NCBI RefSeq assembly: GCF_016278365.1
Contig: NZ_JADQBZ010000007.1
Coordinates: 124,001-188,000 of the forward strand
DNA from: Methanolobus sp.
GTDB lineage: Archaea; Halobacteriota; Methanosarcinia; Methanosarcinales; Methanosarcinaceae
Direction: 5' to 3'
Length of the DNA stretch: 64,000 nt
The notes below the pieces were generated by a model, which saw nothing but the letters and a program-made list of their open reading frames with translations, was not told the DNA's origin and did not search any database. Shown one piece after another: positions 39,113 through 49,111 of this stretch (position 1 is its first letter; each line of letters opens with the position of its first letter). The position numbers and the translations under genes are program-made.

Positions 39113-40998
39113 TGCAAGACCTCCTTCAGAATAATAGCTGCCGAGGGACATGTCTGGGCACACAGGCCACAGCCGCTGCATGTATCCTGAATCACAGGCA
39201 AGCCAGAAGTTATTGAGAATATGGCGGGACATCCCAGCTGTGAGATGCAAAGCTTGCAGCCTGTGCATTTATCTTCATCAACAATATACTGCCCTGCTCC
39301 CTTGCTTATAGCAATACATTTCTCTCTGAAAACAACAGCAGAGGGACCTTCGAATTGCATAGCTTCTGTGGCTGCATCTATGCATCCCTCAAGGCTATCT
39401 GCTCCTATTGTCCTGACCAGGCCGACACCACAGCTTTTGAGGACTTCTGCTATGTCGATTATCTTTGCAGGCGAGCCTACGGCCGTTATACCGATACCCG
39501 GATGAGGCTGATGACCTGTCATGGCAGTAGTGCGGTTGTCGAGAACCGCAATAGTGATGTCAGCATTGTTGTATACCGCACTGACGACTGCAGCTATTCC
39601 TGAGTGGAAGAAGGTCGAATCACCAATAAAGGCGACCTGCTTTGCTTTTCCATTGCTGCTGTACTCCTGTGTATGGGACAGGCCGGCGGCGATGCTGATA
39701 CCGGCACCCATGCAAAGGCAGGTGTCGACCATATTCAACGGCCTGGCATTCCCAAGTGTGTAACAGCCGATATCCCCGGAGAACACAGAGCCGATATCCT
39801 TCTGTGACCTCAGTTTGCCGGCAGCTTTCTTGAATGCATAGAACACTGTCCTGTGCATGCAACCTGCACACAGGGTGGGAGCCCTTATCGGGAGGGAAGG
39901 GACTTCTTTTAAGTTGATGGCAGGCAATGAATGGGAAAGGCCAGGAATATCCGTATTGCCTTTTTCCAGTGAGCTGTTGATGCCGTCAATGACAACATCG
40001 ACATCGTACTCCCCGCTTACCGGGAAGCAGCCGTTCTTCTTCCCATATATGTTAACATTGAGGTGATGTTTGCCAGCCAGTTGCAGGAACTGCTCTTCCA
40101 TATACGGGTCCAGCTCCTCGACAACTATCAGGTCAGTGATGCCCTTCAGGAACTCAAGAGCTGCCTTTTCAGGGAAAGGGTAAACAGTTGCTGTTTTGAA
40201 GACCGGGAACACGCCAGAAAGAGCTCTTATAGCCTCCATTGCATAGAGATAAGAGACACCCGAAGCAGCGATACCTATCCTGCTGCTTCCCTTTGATACT
40301 GAATTGAATGAGTTGTCCCCGAAGTATTCGGAGAAACGGTCCGATAATCTCAACTGAAGATCCTCCAGCAGAGGGTGCCTCTGGGCTGTCAGTTTAGGGA
40401 ATATGGCCCATCTGGTGTCTTTTACAAATCCTTCGATGTCTCTGGGAACCGGAAATATGTCCCCGATGACTACGTCCGCACATCCATGGGAAACGCGTGT
40501 GGTCGTCCTGAGTATCACGGGAGTTTCCATCTCATGCGATAATTCAAAAGCCAGCAGGGTCATATCATAGGCTTCCTGCGGCGTGGAAGGATCCAGGACG
40601 GGTATGTTTGCAAAATGGCCAAACACTCTTGTGTCCTGCTCTGTCTGGGAGGAGTGCGGACCCGGATCATCGGAAACGAGGATTACGAGCGAGCCTTTCA
40701 CTCCTATGTACGAGAGACTCATGAGAGGGTCAGAAGCTACGTTGAGACCGACCTGTTTCATTGTAACGATGGCATTAGCACCTGAGTATGCGGCTCCCAC
40801 GGCTGTTTCGAGCGCCACCTTCTCATTGGTCGCCCATTCAGCATAAATGCCGTATTCTTTTGCATGGGAGGCTATGGTCTCCATAACCTCGTTGGAAGGT
40901 GTGCCGGGGTACCCGCTGGCTATCTGTACACCGGCTTTCATCGCACCAAAAGCGATGGCTTCGTTACCCATTAATATACGTTTACTGGACAATGGCAT
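39109..40998 (-). CDS. iorA: Indolepyruvate:ferredoxin oxidoreductase alpha subunit
   Basis: GNEAIAFGAMKAGVQIASGYPGTPSNEVMETI; C-terminal 4Fe-4S motifs CTGCKLCISQLGC and CSGCGLCAQTCP. Confidence 0.96.
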   Translation of the reverse strand: MPLSSKRILMGNEAIAFGAMKAGVQIASGYPGTPSNEVMETIASHAKEYGIYAEWATNEKVALETAVGAAYSGANAIVTMKQVGLNVASDPLMSLSYIGVKGSLVILVSDDPGPHSSQTEQDTRVFGHFANIPVLDPSTPQEAYDMTLLAFELSHEMETPVILRTTTRVSHGCADVVIGDIFPVPRDIEGFVKDTRWAIFPKLTAQRHPLLEDLQLRLSDRFSEYFGDNSFNSVSKGSSRIGIAASGVSYLYAMEAIRALSGVFPVFKTATVYPFPEKAALEFLKGITDLIVVEELDPYMEEQFLQLAGKHHLNVNIYGKKNGCFPVSGEYDVDVVIDGINSSLEKGNTDIPGLSHSLPAINLKEVPSLPIRAPTLCAGCMHRTVFYAFKKAAGKLRSQKDIGSVFSGDIGCYTLGNARPLNMVDTCLCMGAGISIAAGLSHTQEYSSNGKAKQVAFIGDSTFFHSGIAAVVSAVYNNADITIAVLDNRTTAMTGHQPHPGIGITAVGSPAKIIDIAEVLKSCGVGLVRTIGADSLEGCIDAATEAMQFEGPSAVVFREKCIAISKGAGQYIVDEDKCTGCKLCISQLGCPAIFSITSGLPVIQDTCSGCGLCAQTCPSAAIILKEVLQ

Positions 40999-41287
40999 TC
41001 CTCTTGAATGGAGATGATATGAGAAAATGATATGAAAGATTCATATCCGGAACATGAAGCATTGCATGTATTTATACATTGATGCTAACGTATGAACTCA
41101 TTATATAAAATATAAATGTTTTGTCACTGCTCTTTTGTCTCTGGAAGACGGTAAAAAGCCCATCACTAAGAAAAAGAGATTGCAATCATATCTGATAACA
41201 GATGAGGAGATGATATCATCAAAATACTTTCACTCTTCCTGAATTAGATATTTATTGTTTCAAACCAAGCCTGAGTGAGGACTAGCA

Positions 41288-42064
41288 ATGAGCCAGACTT
41301 TTAAAATAATAGAAAACGAATTTGAGGGGAAAGTTGCTATTGTAACTGGAACCGGAACCGGAATTGGTGAGTCTATTGCCGAGAGGCTTTACGCAGGAGG
41401 CGCTTCAGTTGCGCTTATTAGCCGTCATGTTAAGCCGCTTAATGAGATTTGTAAGAGAATTGATCCTTCGGGGAAGCGCACTTTTCCAATAGAAGTTGAT
41501 GTTCGCGATCCACAACACATCCAGATAGCAATACAATCGATCATCAGAAGATTCGGAAAGATTGATATTGCCGTTAACAACGCTGGAATAACAGGACCTG
41601 CAAACACTCATGTTCAAGATACTGATATAGAAATATGGCGAGATGTAATAGAAACCGATCTCAATGGCGTTTTCTATTGCATGAAATACGAAATACCAGC
41701 GATGCTTGAAAATAGGTCTGGCGCTATCGTTAACATGTCATCTGCCAATGGACTTGTTGGCCTGGCAGGCATGGCAGCTTATACAGCCGCAAAGCACGGT
41801 ATAATAGGGCTAACTCGGTCTGCAGCTCTGGAATTAGCAGAGTCCAATATTCGAGTATGTGCAGTTGCTCCTGGTTATGTTGCGACTCCCAGGATCATGG
41901 ATTCCGGAAAGGAAGCTACGGATTACATGGCAGCTGCGCATCCCATGAAACGCCTCGCTGCAAGAGAAGAAGTAGCCGACTTAGTAGCCTATTTACTGAG
42001 CGAGCGTGCCGCATTCATAACAGGCAGTGTTCATTGCATAGATGGAGGCTACACAGCCCAGTAG
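41288..42064 (+). CDS. SDR family oxidoreductase
   Basis: VTGTGTGIGESIA, NNAGI, YTAAKHG, ITGSVHCIDGGY. Confidence 0.93.
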   Translation: MSQTFKIIENEFEGKVAIVTGTGTGIGESIAERLYAGGASVALISRHVKPLNEICKRIDPSGKRTFPIEVDVRDPQHIQIAIQSIIRRFGKIDIAVNNAGITGPANTHVQDTDIEIWRDVIETDLNGVFYCMKYEIPAMLENRSGAIVNMSSANGLVGLAGMAAYTAAKHGIIGLTRSAALELAESNIRVCAVAPGYVATPRIMDSGKEATDYMAAAHPMKRLAAREEVADLVAYLLSERAAFITGSVHCIDGGYTAQ

Positions 42065-42090
42065 TGGAAATGGACATAATACATCAGCGA

Positions 42091-44844
42091 TTATTTCAAT
42101 TCTGGCTGTTTGTATTTTCCCCTGCTTTTCCTTATACGTGCAGCCACCACTTTATATTCTGGACACATGGTATCATTGTCGCAAACATCAGATGTCAGAT
42201 AATTGACCATGCTTTCGGGGAAGTGGAAAGTGGTGCTTAATATTCCTTTTTTGACCGCAGTTGAGATACGGGCTCTGATATCTGTTTTCCCGCGTGGTGA
42301 TTCTACACAGGTCATGTCTCCGTTATTGAGTGAATGTTCTTTGGCATCATCGGGGTGTATCAGAAGCACATCTTCAGTGATAAGTTGTTCATTGGGCGTA
42401 CGACGGGTCATTGCCCCACTGTTGTAGTGTTCCAGACCGCGGTTGGTTGTAAGAATAAAGGGATAATCCTTGCTGTGTTGCTGCAGCTCCACAGATTCCT
42501 TATAGGTCTGTTTGTAAAATGCTCCCTTACCTCGTTTGAACGTTTCTGTGTGCAATATAGGAGTATCAATGCCACCATCATCCACAGGCCACTGCAATCC
42601 GGTCTTGCCCAGGTTTTCCCAGGTAATGCCTTTAAAGAAAGGAACAATTTGAACAATTTCATTTAAAATGCCCTGTGCCGAGTAATCGGGTTGCGGATAC
42701 CCCATGCGCTGCATGACCTCCGTGATTATCTGTCCGTCGGTTTTTGTGCCGGGTAAGGGTTCAATTACCCTGTTCACACGTTGCACACGGCGCTCTCCGT
42801 TGGTGAATGTACCTTCCTTCTCCAAAAACGAAACAGCAGGTAATATCACGGTGGCAAGCCTGGAAGTTTCGGTCATGAACAATTCCTGAACTACCAGAAG
42901 ATCCAGTTTGCTTAATGCTTTTACAACCATCCGGTTATTCGGATCCGTTTGCACTACATTCTCCCCAACTATCCACATAGCTTTCAGTTTATCCTGTAGC
43001 GCAGCTTCGTACATTTCCGGGATTTTATAACCAATATGCTGAGGTAATCTGGCACCGTAAAAGTTCTCATACAGGGCATGCACCTCATTGTTGGTCACAT
43101 CTAAATAACCGGCACCCTGATTTGGCTGACAGCCCATATCAGCTGCGCCCTGCACATTATTCTGTCCGCGCAATGGATTGACACCCACACCAGGACGGCC
43201 TATATTGCCGGTCATCATTGCCAAATTGGCAATCATCATAACCGTTGAAGTTCCCTGTGAATTTTCGGTTGCTCCCAGCCCATGGAACGACATTGCATTT
43301 TCCGCAGAAGCATAAGCAATTGCTGCTTCACGCACCTGATTGCGATCCACGCCTGTTATGCTCTCCAGTTCATCAATATTCTGCGAGAGGACATGTTGTT
43401 TAAAAACTTTAAATCCTTCGGTGCGTTGTTCTATAAACTGAACATCCACTAAATTCTCTTTGATGATATAATAAAAGAAAATATTCATCAAAGCTATATT
43501 GGTACCGGGTTTCAGTTGCAGGTGATGATGTGCATAACGGGCCAGTTCGGTCTTGCGGGGATCGATCACTATCAGTGTCGTATCCTTCATAGCGGCCTGT
43601 CTGATCTTTGCACCTGTAACCGGATGTGCATCGGTGGGATTGGCTCCGAACACCAATATGCAATCGGTGTATTTGATATCTTCAATTGAATTGGTGGCGG
43701 CACCGGTGCCAAAGGTGCGTTGCATCCCTAAGGCAGTGGGAGCGTGGCACACACGGGCACAATTATCAATATTGTTCGTGCCGACCACTGCACGCATGAA
43801 CTTTTGCATCAGGTAGTTCTCTTCGTTGGGACAACGCGCTGATGAAATACCAGCGATATGATCAGGGCCATTTTCTTTGATTATCCGGTTCAATTCAGAG
43901 ACAATAAGATCATAGGCTTCATCCCAGGTGGCTTCAACAAATGCACCATCCTTTTTGATCAATGGTGTTCTGATACGATCGGGATGATCATAAAATGAAA
44001 ATGCATATCGTCCTTTCAGACACAGATGACCGGGATTGACCTTGCTGTCCCACGGAGCCTCTATCGATCTTACTTTTCCATCTTTGACAGATACCTCTAA
44101 ATTACACCCTGCACCGCAATAAGTGCAAACGGTCCGGACCTTTTTATCTGCAACAATGGATTTGGATTCATATACATCCGATATCGCAGAAGTAGGACAT
44201 GCCTGCGCACAGGCTCCGCAACTTACGCAGGAGGATTCCATAAAAGATGTATCCATGCCTTTTACAATTCTGCTTTCAAATCCCCTACCGGCCATGCTTA
44301 GCACAAACATTCCCTGGACCTCGTCACAAGCTCTTACACAACGTGAGCAATTGATGCATTTAGACATATCCGAGGTCATGTAAGGATGGCTCAGGTCCCT
44401 GGTTCTGTTCAGATGATCCTTACCGGCCGGATATCGTACATCTCTCACACCCACACGTGCAGCTACTTCCTGCAGTTCGCAATTGTTGTTCACCTCACAG
44501 ATCAGACAATCCAGTGGGTGGTCGGTAAGCACTAATTCGATAATATTCTTACGTAATTTCAGAATGCGTTCTGATGAAGGATAGATGTGCATCCCTTCTG
44601 CAACCGGTGTATGACACGAAGCCACTACTTTAACGGGACCATCCTGCTCTAATGCAACATCCACACTGCACACTCTGCATGCACCAAAGGGTTTCAAATG
44701 GGGTGCATCACATAAGGTTGGGATCAGTTTATCGCCATGTGAACGTTTCACAAATTGCAATATACTTTCGCCTTCCAGAATGGCGTGTGGTTGATCATTG
44801 ATATATGCTAGTTTGTTCATGTGCGTCGAAAAAGGTTTATTCAA
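42091..44844 (-). CDS. Formate dehydrogenase alpha subunit (NuoG-like N-terminal Fe-S region, molybdopterin catalytic domain)
   Basis: 2Fe-2S/4Fe-4S N-terminus, CTYCGAGCNLEVSV, NIDNCARVCHAPTALG (Cys form of FdhF active site). Confidence 0.87.
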   Translation of the reverse strand: MNKPFSTHMNKLAYINDQPHAILEGESILQFVKRSHGDKLIPTLCDAPHLKPFGACRVCSVDVALEQDGPVKVVASCHTPVAEGMHIYPSSERILKLRKNIIELVLTDHPLDCLICEVNNNCELQEVAARVGVRDVRYPAGKDHLNRTRDLSHPYMTSDMSKCINCSRCVRACDEVQGMFVLSMAGRGFESRIVKGMDTSFMESSCVSCGACAQACPTSAISDVYESKSIVADKKVRTVCTYCGAGCNLEVSVKDGKVRSIEAPWDSKVNPGHLCLKGRYAFSFYDHPDRIRTPLIKKDGAFVEATWDEAYDLIVSELNRIIKENGPDHIAGISSARCPNEENYLMQKFMRAVVGTNNIDNCARVCHAPTALGMQRTFGTGAATNSIEDIKYTDCILVFGANPTDAHPVTGAKIRQAAMKDTTLIVIDPRKTELARYAHHHLQLKPGTNIALMNIFFYYIIKENLVDVQFIEQRTEGFKVFKQHVLSQNIDELESITGVDRNQVREAAIAYASAENAMSFHGLGATENSQGTSTVMMIANLAMMTGNIGRPGVGVNPLRGQNNVQGAADMGCQPNQGAGYLDVTNNEVHALYENFYGARLPQHIGYKIPEMYEAALQDKLKAMWIVGENVVQTDPNNRMVVKALSKLDLLVVQELFMTETSRLATVILPAVSFLEKEGTFTNGERRVQRVNRVIEPLPGTKTDGQIITEVMQRMGYPQPDYSAQGILNEIVQIVPFFKGITWENLGKTGLQWPVDDGGIDTPILHTETFKRGKGAFYKQTYKESVELQQHSKDYPFILTTNRGLEHYNSGAMTRRTPNEQLITEDVLLIHPDDAKEHSLNNGDMTCVESPRGKTDIRARISTAVKKGILSTTFHFPESMVNYLTSDVCDNDTMCPEYKVVAARIRKSRGKYKQPELK

Positions 44845-46486
44845 AATAATCTTCTAATTCCCTGTCAAAATACTGCAGCGCATTTTTAACAGGTAAGGGT
44901 AACCCGCTTCCAAGGGCGCAAAGGGAACCCTGTTGCATAGTGTCAAGTAGGTCGCTGAATAATTGCCGGTCTATTTTGTAATTGCTTTGGGTTGCTTTTT
45001 GCAGCAACTCAAAACCACGTGTGGAGCCTAATCTGCAGGGGAAGCATTTTCCACAGCTTTCATGAGCCGTGAATTTAAACAGGTGTTTTATGTATTCGAT
45101 CATCGGGAAGCTTTCGGGAATGCATACAATGGAAGCATGCCCCAGTAAAAAGCCATTTTCAGCAAAGGATTCAAATGAGATATGTAAGGAGTTGACCTTG
45201 GATACCGGAACCAGACCACCTAATGGCCCCCCAATGTGCAAAGCTTTTACATTGCTCTTGAAACCACCGCCTAATTGTTCAATTACAGTTTTAAGCGGGG
45301 TGCCCATTTCAACTTCATAAATACCAGGTCTTTTAAAGAAACTATCCAGCGAAACCAATTTGGTGCCTTTGGATCTTGAAGTGCCGATCTGATTAAAACA
45401 ATCACCGCCCTGCTCAAGAATAAATGGAACATTGGCAAATGTTTCAACACTGTTCACCAATGTAGGCATGTTGGACAGACCCTGTTGAGCCGGAAAAGGT
45501 GGCCGAACACGTACTTCTGGGCGTTGTCCTTCTATGGATGAAAGTAATGCCGTTTCTTCACCACAGATGTAAGCGCCTTGAGCTTTGATCAGTTTAAACA
45601 CAAACGAGAAACCCGAATTGAGAATATTAGTTCCCAGTAAATTCAAATCTTCCAGTTTTCGGATACTTTGCTCGATAATCATCTGTGATCCTGGATATTC
45701 TGCTCTGACATAGACTACACCAGTATTCGAGCCACTTACGTAGCCCGCTATCAGCATGCCTAATAAGACCCTGAAAGGCTGTTGTTCCAGCAAATGCCGA
45801 TCAGAGTAAGCTCCGGGGTCACCCTCGTCGGCATTGCAAACAATGAATTTATGTTTGCCTTCAGCTTCTTTAATAACTTCCAGTTTGATCCCCATCGGGA
45901 AACCGGCTCCACCACGCCCTGCTAATTGTGCTTTCTTGACCTCGTCCAGAACCTCATCAGGCATTAGCGTAAATAAGTGATGTAAACGATTGGCAAATGC
46001 TTCAGCGGTTAATGCGGGTTTCATTAAGATGGACTTTCCTAGTGCCTGAGCTATGTATGTCTCTTGTGTAATGACTTTTGATCTGATTACTGAAGCAATA
46101 TCATTAATATCCTTACCTGAATAGTTCTGTCCACTATAATGGAATGCATTATTCTCATGGCACCTGCCCAGACAGGTCATTTCACCAATCTGTTCTTCTT
46201 TCAGGTGTTTTTTCAATTCACTTTTTACCCGCGATTGTGTGCCGGCACATAAGCAAGCGCTTCCGTTGCATACATATGCTTTTTTGCCTTTGTTCTGAGG
46301 TTGAAGAAATTCATAAAATGAGAATGTACTATAGATGGCGGCTTCACCCATCAAATTGTCTTTGGCAATTTGTTGCATTTCCTGAATCTCAGGCGTGCCG
46401 CTTGCTTGCGCTAACAAACCTAGTTTTTCAAACAGGTTTTCATGTAAACCTTTGCGACCGGATAAACAACTTAAATTTTCTGACAT
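44837..46486 (-). CDS. NuoE/NuoF-like NADH:acceptor subunit (NAD-dependent formate dehydrogenase beta)
   Basis: GRGGAGFPMGIKLEVI, NADEGDPGAYSDRHLLEQQP, ESCGKCFPCRLG; N-terminal thioredoxin-like 2Fe-2S region. Confidence 0.88.
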   Translation of the reverse strand: MSENLSCLSGRKGLHENLFEKLGLLAQASGTPEIQEMQQIAKDNLMGEAAIYSTFSFYEFLQPQNKGKKAYVCNGSACLCAGTQSRVKSELKKHLKEEQIGEMTCLGRCHENNAFHYSGQNYSGKDINDIASVIRSKVITQETYIAQALGKSILMKPALTAEAFANRLHHLFTLMPDEVLDEVKKAQLAGRGGAGFPMGIKLEVIKEAEGKHKFIVCNADEGDPGAYSDRHLLEQQPFRVLLGMLIAGYVSGSNTGVVYVRAEYPGSQMIIEQSIRKLEDLNLLGTNILNSGFSFVFKLIKAQGAYICGEETALLSSIEGQRPEVRVRPPFPAQQGLSNMPTLVNSVETFANVPFILEQGGDCFNQIGTSRSKGTKLVSLDSFFKRPGIYEVEMGTPLKTVIEQLGGGFKSNVKALHIGGPLGGLVPVSKVNSLHISFESFAENGFLLGHASIVCIPESFPMIEYIKHLFKFTAHESCGKCFPCRLGSTRGFELLQKATQSNYKIDRQLFSDLLDTMQQGSLCALGSGLPLPVKNALQYFDRELEDYFE

Positions 46487-46997
46487 CAGATTTTTGGGTC
46501 CTTTTATTGTTGGTTTTCATGATCCAATCATTTCTTCTACAAAGTTTCAGGTTTGTAATAGCCCATTTCGAATAAGTACATCTAATTTTCCTTTTAGTTG
46601 GTGTTGTGCTGAAGAACCTTTCTTTTATATTCATAAATTATTATTTATATTTTTCTATTAAAACTGCATTACTAAGTGAGACACGAATGTTGTATGCATC
46701 TCGTTTACATTCACCACCTCTAAGCCAGAAAGCATCAATAAAATAGTTGCTATCAACAATTCTATAAGATCTAGGACTGAAAATGAGTGCTTTACCCAAA
46801 ACTCCAATGGGATTTAATGTTTTAACATGGCCTATCAGAGATAAATAAAAACATTTTTAAACTTAAATGTGCTTTCATGTACATTTTAGTACATAATAAT
46901 TCATCACAATAGGAGAATATCATTTGATATTGATAGATAGCCACAAAAACGAAGTCATTGTAAAACACGAAGGCATTGAGAAGGAGAGGGATTCATA

Positions 46998-47087
46998 ATG
47001 CCTCTTCCATATATCTATCTTATAATTTCCATCATAATCATGTTGGGTATCACGTTCTATTTCATACTGAGGCGCGAACATGCTTAA
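46998..47087 (+). CDS. Small single-TM protein upstream of symporter (29 aa)
   Basis: MPLPYIYLIISIIIMLGITFYFILRREHA*; overlaps the ATG of the symporter at 47080; preceded by AGGAGAGGG. Confidence 0.65.
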   Translation: MPLPYIYLIISIIIMLGITFYFILRREHA

Positions 47088-48510
47088 TCATATCCTCCTG
47101 GTATTATATGTGGCCGGAATCCTTTTGCTCTCCCTGAAACTCAGGCAGGGAACTTTTTCAGGATTTGTGGTATCGGACCGCAATGTGATACACCCCGCAG
47201 TTATAGGTATAGCCTATATGGCTGCCTATTTCAGCGCTGCCTCTTTTCTGGGTGGGGGAGGCTACGGGCTTATAGCCGGCCTCCCATGGGTCATCTGGGC
47301 AGTTTTCTTCCACGTTGCCTTTGCCTGCCTTGCATTCCTCATTGCACCCAAGATATGGACAGCATCCCAGAAGTACGATGCCAAAACAGTACCCCAGCTA
47401 CTGGAACGAAGATATAATTCCCAGAGAGGCAAGGTCCTGCTTGCAGGGATCATGCTGCTGATGTACACAGTATATCTGGTCGCTATCTTCAAGGGCTGTG
47501 CCAATCTTTTCCAGGGCCTCCTCGGAGTTACATATGTCCATGGCCTGCTGATAACTGTGGCAATAGTGGCTCTTTACTATGTAATAGGAGGACTGCCGGC
47601 CATCCTGTGGATCAGCTTTCTGCAGGGACTTATTATGCTGGTAGGTGCCGTGTTCCTTTACGGAGGACTTATCTCAAGCGGTGGCGGGATTGGCATCTGG
47701 GATATGATCCCAGAGAATATACTGAGCATGAGCGGAGCCTCAGTCCCGTGGCAAAAGACATTCGGGAATGCCTTTGCAATAAGTCTAGGCCTTCTGGCAC
47801 TGCCTGACCTGCTGATCATGCTGTTCTCTGCCAGGGATAAAAGAGTGGTGCGCTTCGCAGGTATCTATGGCCCTATATCCATTACCATCTACGCATTATG
47901 CATCTTCTCTCTGGGCGTGCTGGCCTATGGAGTGTTCAGCTCGGAACAACTGGCCCCCTTCATGGCGAACCCCGACGGGCTGGTACCGTTTCTGGCAACA
48001 TCATTGCTGCCACCAGGATTTGATAGCATCGTGCTGCTGGCTGCTATCTCTGCTGCCATGTCCACAATGAGCGCTATTGTGCTGGTAACGACAACCGCCC
48101 TTACTTCAGATATCCTGAAGTACGTGCGCCCTGCCACTTCTGATGATAAGGTGCTCCTTATGACAAGGATAGTTGGTGTAATCATTATTCTCGTGTCGGC
48201 ATTCTTCGCATTGGACGTACCCCAGATGATAGTGCCACTGGTTTCCGCAAGCATGGGAGTGATTGCCTGCTGCGTCTTTATCCCGCTCATTTTCGGACTT
48301 TACTGGGAGCGCGGTACTTCAACAGGGTTTACTGCAAGCCTTATGGCAAGCTTTGGCTCGATAGTGCTCTGGCAGCTCTTTGGTAATCCCCTCGTTCATC
48401 CCGTATTCGTCGGTCTGATATGTGGCACCCTGGCTTATCTGGGAGGAAGCCTGGCAAGTGCCCGCCCTATCCCGACCACAGTTGGCGATATTGATGTAAT
48501 AATTGATTGA
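47080..48510 (+). CDS. Sodium:solute symporter (SSS) family protein
   Basis: ~13 TM; AAYFSAASFLGGGGYGLIAG, AAISAAMSTMSAIVLVTTTALTSDI. Confidence 0.9.
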   Translation: MLNHILLVLYVAGILLLSLKLRQGTFSGFVVSDRNVIHPAVIGIAYMAAYFSAASFLGGGGYGLIAGLPWVIWAVFFHVAFACLAFLIAPKIWTASQKYDAKTVPQLLERRYNSQRGKVLLAGIMLLMYTVYLVAIFKGCANLFQGLLGVTYVHGLLITVAIVALYYVIGGLPAILWISFLQGLIMLVGAVFLYGGLISSGGGIGIWDMIPENILSMSGASVPWQKTFGNAFAISLGLLALPDLLIMLFSARDKRVVRFAGIYGPISITIYALCIFSLGVLAYGVFSSEQLAPFMANPDGLVPFLATSLLPPGFDSIVLLAAISAAMSTMSAIVLVTTTALTSDILKYVRPATSDDKVLLMTRIVGVIIILVSAFFALDVPQMIVPLVSASMGVIACCVFIPLIFGLYWERGTSTGFTASLMASFGSIVLWQLFGNPLVHPVFVGLICGTLAYLGGSLASARPIPTTVGDIDVIID

Positions 48511-48677
48511 TGAAGTGGGACACATCAGATTCTGAACAGGTGCTGAAAACTGTTCATCAGCACCTTTTTTATTAGGACTTTTTATCAAGTGCTTTTCTCC
48601 GTTAGATCCTTAACCAGGGTCAGTCCATGAAAACAGATTTAACTTATCAAAATGAATAAAAATAAAAGGTGTTCCTA

Positions 48678-49034
48678 TTGAAGAATGTGATAAACAAGAG
48701 TTTCGAGATACAGGATTACATGCTTGATGGCGCACTTGTCAACGGTTTCTGGATGACACTTGAAGACAGGGAGAATCTGACAGCAGAAATTATTTACACG
48801 CCTGTAGATGGAAAGTCCTTTGAGCCGGCTACCACAGAAAAGATGATAAGTGGAATTACCACAAAATGTGACAACTTCAGATCACTGCTCCCGGAGAATG
48901 TGAATTGTGAGGTCACCTTCAAGGATTTTAATGGCCTGACATATACTGCGAATGGAAACTTTCCTGACATTGAATCTAAAGAACTGGCTGAGATAAGGGC
49001 TGTTTACAGGTTTTATGTTGAATATTACATTTGA
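48678..49034 (+). CDS. Hypothetical protein (~118 aa)
   Basis: Intact ORF, TTG start with AAAGGTG upstream. Confidence 0.55.
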   Translation: MKNVINKSFEIQDYMLDGALVNGFWMTLEDRENLTAEIIYTPVDGKSFEPATTEKMISGITTKCDNFRSLLPENVNCEVTFKDFNGLTYTANGNFPDIESKELAEIRAVYRFYVEYYI

Positions 49035-49111
49035 TCTTGACAGTGATCTTTTTAAGATTACTGATGCTACACTGTAGCACTTTATTCTTTTTGCCATGGC
49101 CGGACTATTTA

